This document shows, piece by piece, positions 62,426 through 64,000 of a stretch of DNA of 64,000 nucleotides. Position 1 is the first letter of the stretch. Each line of letters starts with the position of its first letter. Source of the DNA: Escarpia spicata (Eukaryota > Annelida > Polychaeta > Sabellida > Siboglinidae); assembly GCA_963995525.1 (NCBI GenBank), contig OZ023213.1, positions 42,392,276 to 42,456,275 on the forward strand. Reading direction: 5' to 3'. A program made the translations under genes and the position numbers. Below the pieces are notes generated by a model, which worked only from the letters and a program-made list of their open reading frames with translations, ran no database searches and was not told the origin of the DNA.

Positions 62426-64000
62426 TTGTACGCACAGTCAAATATAATTATGTTGTTTTTGTTTTCAAGGTTGGTTGGAGAATGGCAGACAGAATATGTG
62501 ATGTTAAGAGGTAAGTAGAACCATATACATATAAGGACGTGGATTTTCCGTTTAAAAACGGCACATTCTGTTTCAAATGACATATTTTCCATTAAAAAGA
62601 CAAATTCCATTTCAAATTCAAAAAATTGCAATTCAAATACATTTCTAAAGACTGCACTGTGTTCTTGACATGAGTGATAACGGTGCATGTTAAAGAAAAC
62701 CAGGCACTATTTAAGCAAAACAAATTATAATCTAGGAAACGTATGTATGCGGGTATGTTAACGTTTTCCTCTTAGACCAGGACAGATCCAGAAAGCGAGT
62801 CAAGGGGGGGAGACAAAAACCTCCACTGGCGACTGAACCAAATGGTGTAGAAATTTGTTTGCCACTGCCCTGTAACTTCACCTTATTGTAAACTGAACTG
62901 TGGTACATTTCAAACAGTCTGGGGGAGCACAGTCGTGTCAGCCCATTCAAAAAGGTCTATGGGCACACACAATTACAAAGGCCTGGGGGGACACAAACTC
63001 CCCAGGCCTCCCCTGAAACCGCCTATGTAGTTGGCTTGAACCTTGAGTGCCAAACTTTCGGGGATTAATCTACGACCTCAGGGTTTGGACGTATACCCTA
63101 TATATATTAAAAAATATATATATTTCTAGTTATAGGTGTTTTAAGGGTAAATCTCATTTGTTGACTACATAAGACATAAGCAGACATTTTTTGAATTGTG
63201 CTCATATGCTATCTGATTATTTACTTATTCACAAGGAAAGGTAGATTCCACTAGTTTCTCCTGGCTTTATGACTGCCCCCCACATGAATCATGACCCTCA
63301 GTGAGGTTCACCCTTGAGTTTGTGAGTTTACATCTAGTGCACAATACACTGGGACATTGTGACTGCTGCATGGCTGAAGGGGTTCAGTGGTGCTTTTAAG
63401 TCAGTTTTTCTGCCAACTATCCTTTTCACACAAGCCTTAAAGAATCAACAATCTCATATTGAAAGTTCAGACTTAGTAATAATAATAACAATATTTTTTG
63501 CAAACACCGTTTCCTATAAAATGCTGAAAGTGTTGTACACAATCAAATTAACAAAAAATAATGATTTTTTATTATAAGAACACTTAAATAAATTTTAAAA
63601 TAATAAATTAATTAAAAACTAAAACTATTAATTAAACATTATTAAAAATATATCATATCATTTATCGGTAAATAGTATAATCATTATTATTCTACATACA
63701 AACATTGATAAATAAAGTATGAGTTTAATGATAAAATGTCCAAGAAAATAAATTGTCAGTCAAATATCAGTGCATAGCTTTGAACATGTTTGCATTTTCA
63801 GAGTCTGTTTGGTATTGCAAATAAAGCGACCCACATCACCTTTGAGATTGCAAATAAAGCAAGCGACATCAACTTAATGTTGAAAGTTACACAAGAGATG
63901 ACAAGTAACTGGAATGTTCGATTCTCAGTAATGCACAGCAGTGATAAATTGTATTAATTCATATAATTCGCATTATTTTATGTAAAAAAAATAAAGGTAG
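62426..64000. other. no gene seen
   Basis: 62540-62650 has a short reiterated AAATTCCATTTCAAAT-like run. The rest is AT-rich, non-coding as far as I can tell. Confidence 0.4.

Overview
This is a repeat-rich piece of an animal nuclear genome, most likely an aquatic invertebrate; I cannot name the phylum. The evidence is GT/AG-bounded exons, several families of non-LTR retrotransposons, a tRNA-related SINE, Polinton/Maverick-type elements, and one recognisable host exon: the first coding exon of the mitochondrial complex I assembly factor NDUFAF5 (51140-51415). Nearly all other coding sequence belongs to mobile elements, most of it broken.

The main structure, 1-40.9 kb, is a nest of transposons. 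One LINE on the minus strand ('LINE C') lies in three pieces: endonuclease 30694-29506, reverse transcriptase 17327-16440, C-terminus 2721-2028. Two large elements split it, and its reading frame is restored across both junctions when element plus one target duplication is removed. The insertions are E2 (17334-29505, 12.2 kb) and E1 (2728-16433, 13.7 kb). A third, E3 (34210-40316, 6.1 kb), splits the reverse transcriptase of a different LINE ('LINE D', plus strand). All three begin AGTAGTAA, end with the complement, and are flanked by 6-bp target duplications (AACGAG exact for E1, CGTGTC/CCTGTC for E2, AACAGA exact for E3). 5'-AG...CT-3' ends with 6-bp duplications are the Polinton/Maverick signature.

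E2 supplies the coding evidence. It has about 1.7-kb terminal inverted repeats (TIRs), a spliced gene for a family B, protein-primed-type DNA polymerase with two zinc-finger exons, a decayed adenain-like protease, the first 23 codons of a P-loop ATPase, and a minus-strand gene of a conserved but unnamed type. Its TIRs carry promoters, a small ORF with a PLDLS motif and an NLS-like run, and a zinc-finger first exon. No capsid or integrase gene is visible; a deletion between 25974 and 26369 is the likely reason. E1 and E3 look non-autonomous. E1 is a giant fold-back: two arms of 6.4 and 7.1 kb around a 226-bp GC-rich loop, filled with 57-bp minisatellites, SINE modules and promoter-like repeats. 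E3 shares subterminal sequence with E2.

From 41 to 51 kb the sequence is mainly non-coding: a 165-bp hairpin MITE, tandem repeats, an eroded copy of an expanded invertebrate protein family (43600-44086), a SINE and several dispersed repeats. From 51 to 55.5 kb come the NDUFAF5 exon and 2.3 copies of a 1368-bp tandem duplication. From 55.6 to 60.1 kb a plus-strand LINE ('LINE A') is split by a minus-strand LINE ('LINE B') with a 13-bp target duplication. The last 4 kb hold only a minisatellite and a possible pogo-like MITE remnant. The left edge (1-1568) is the gag-protease end of an LTR retrotransposon.
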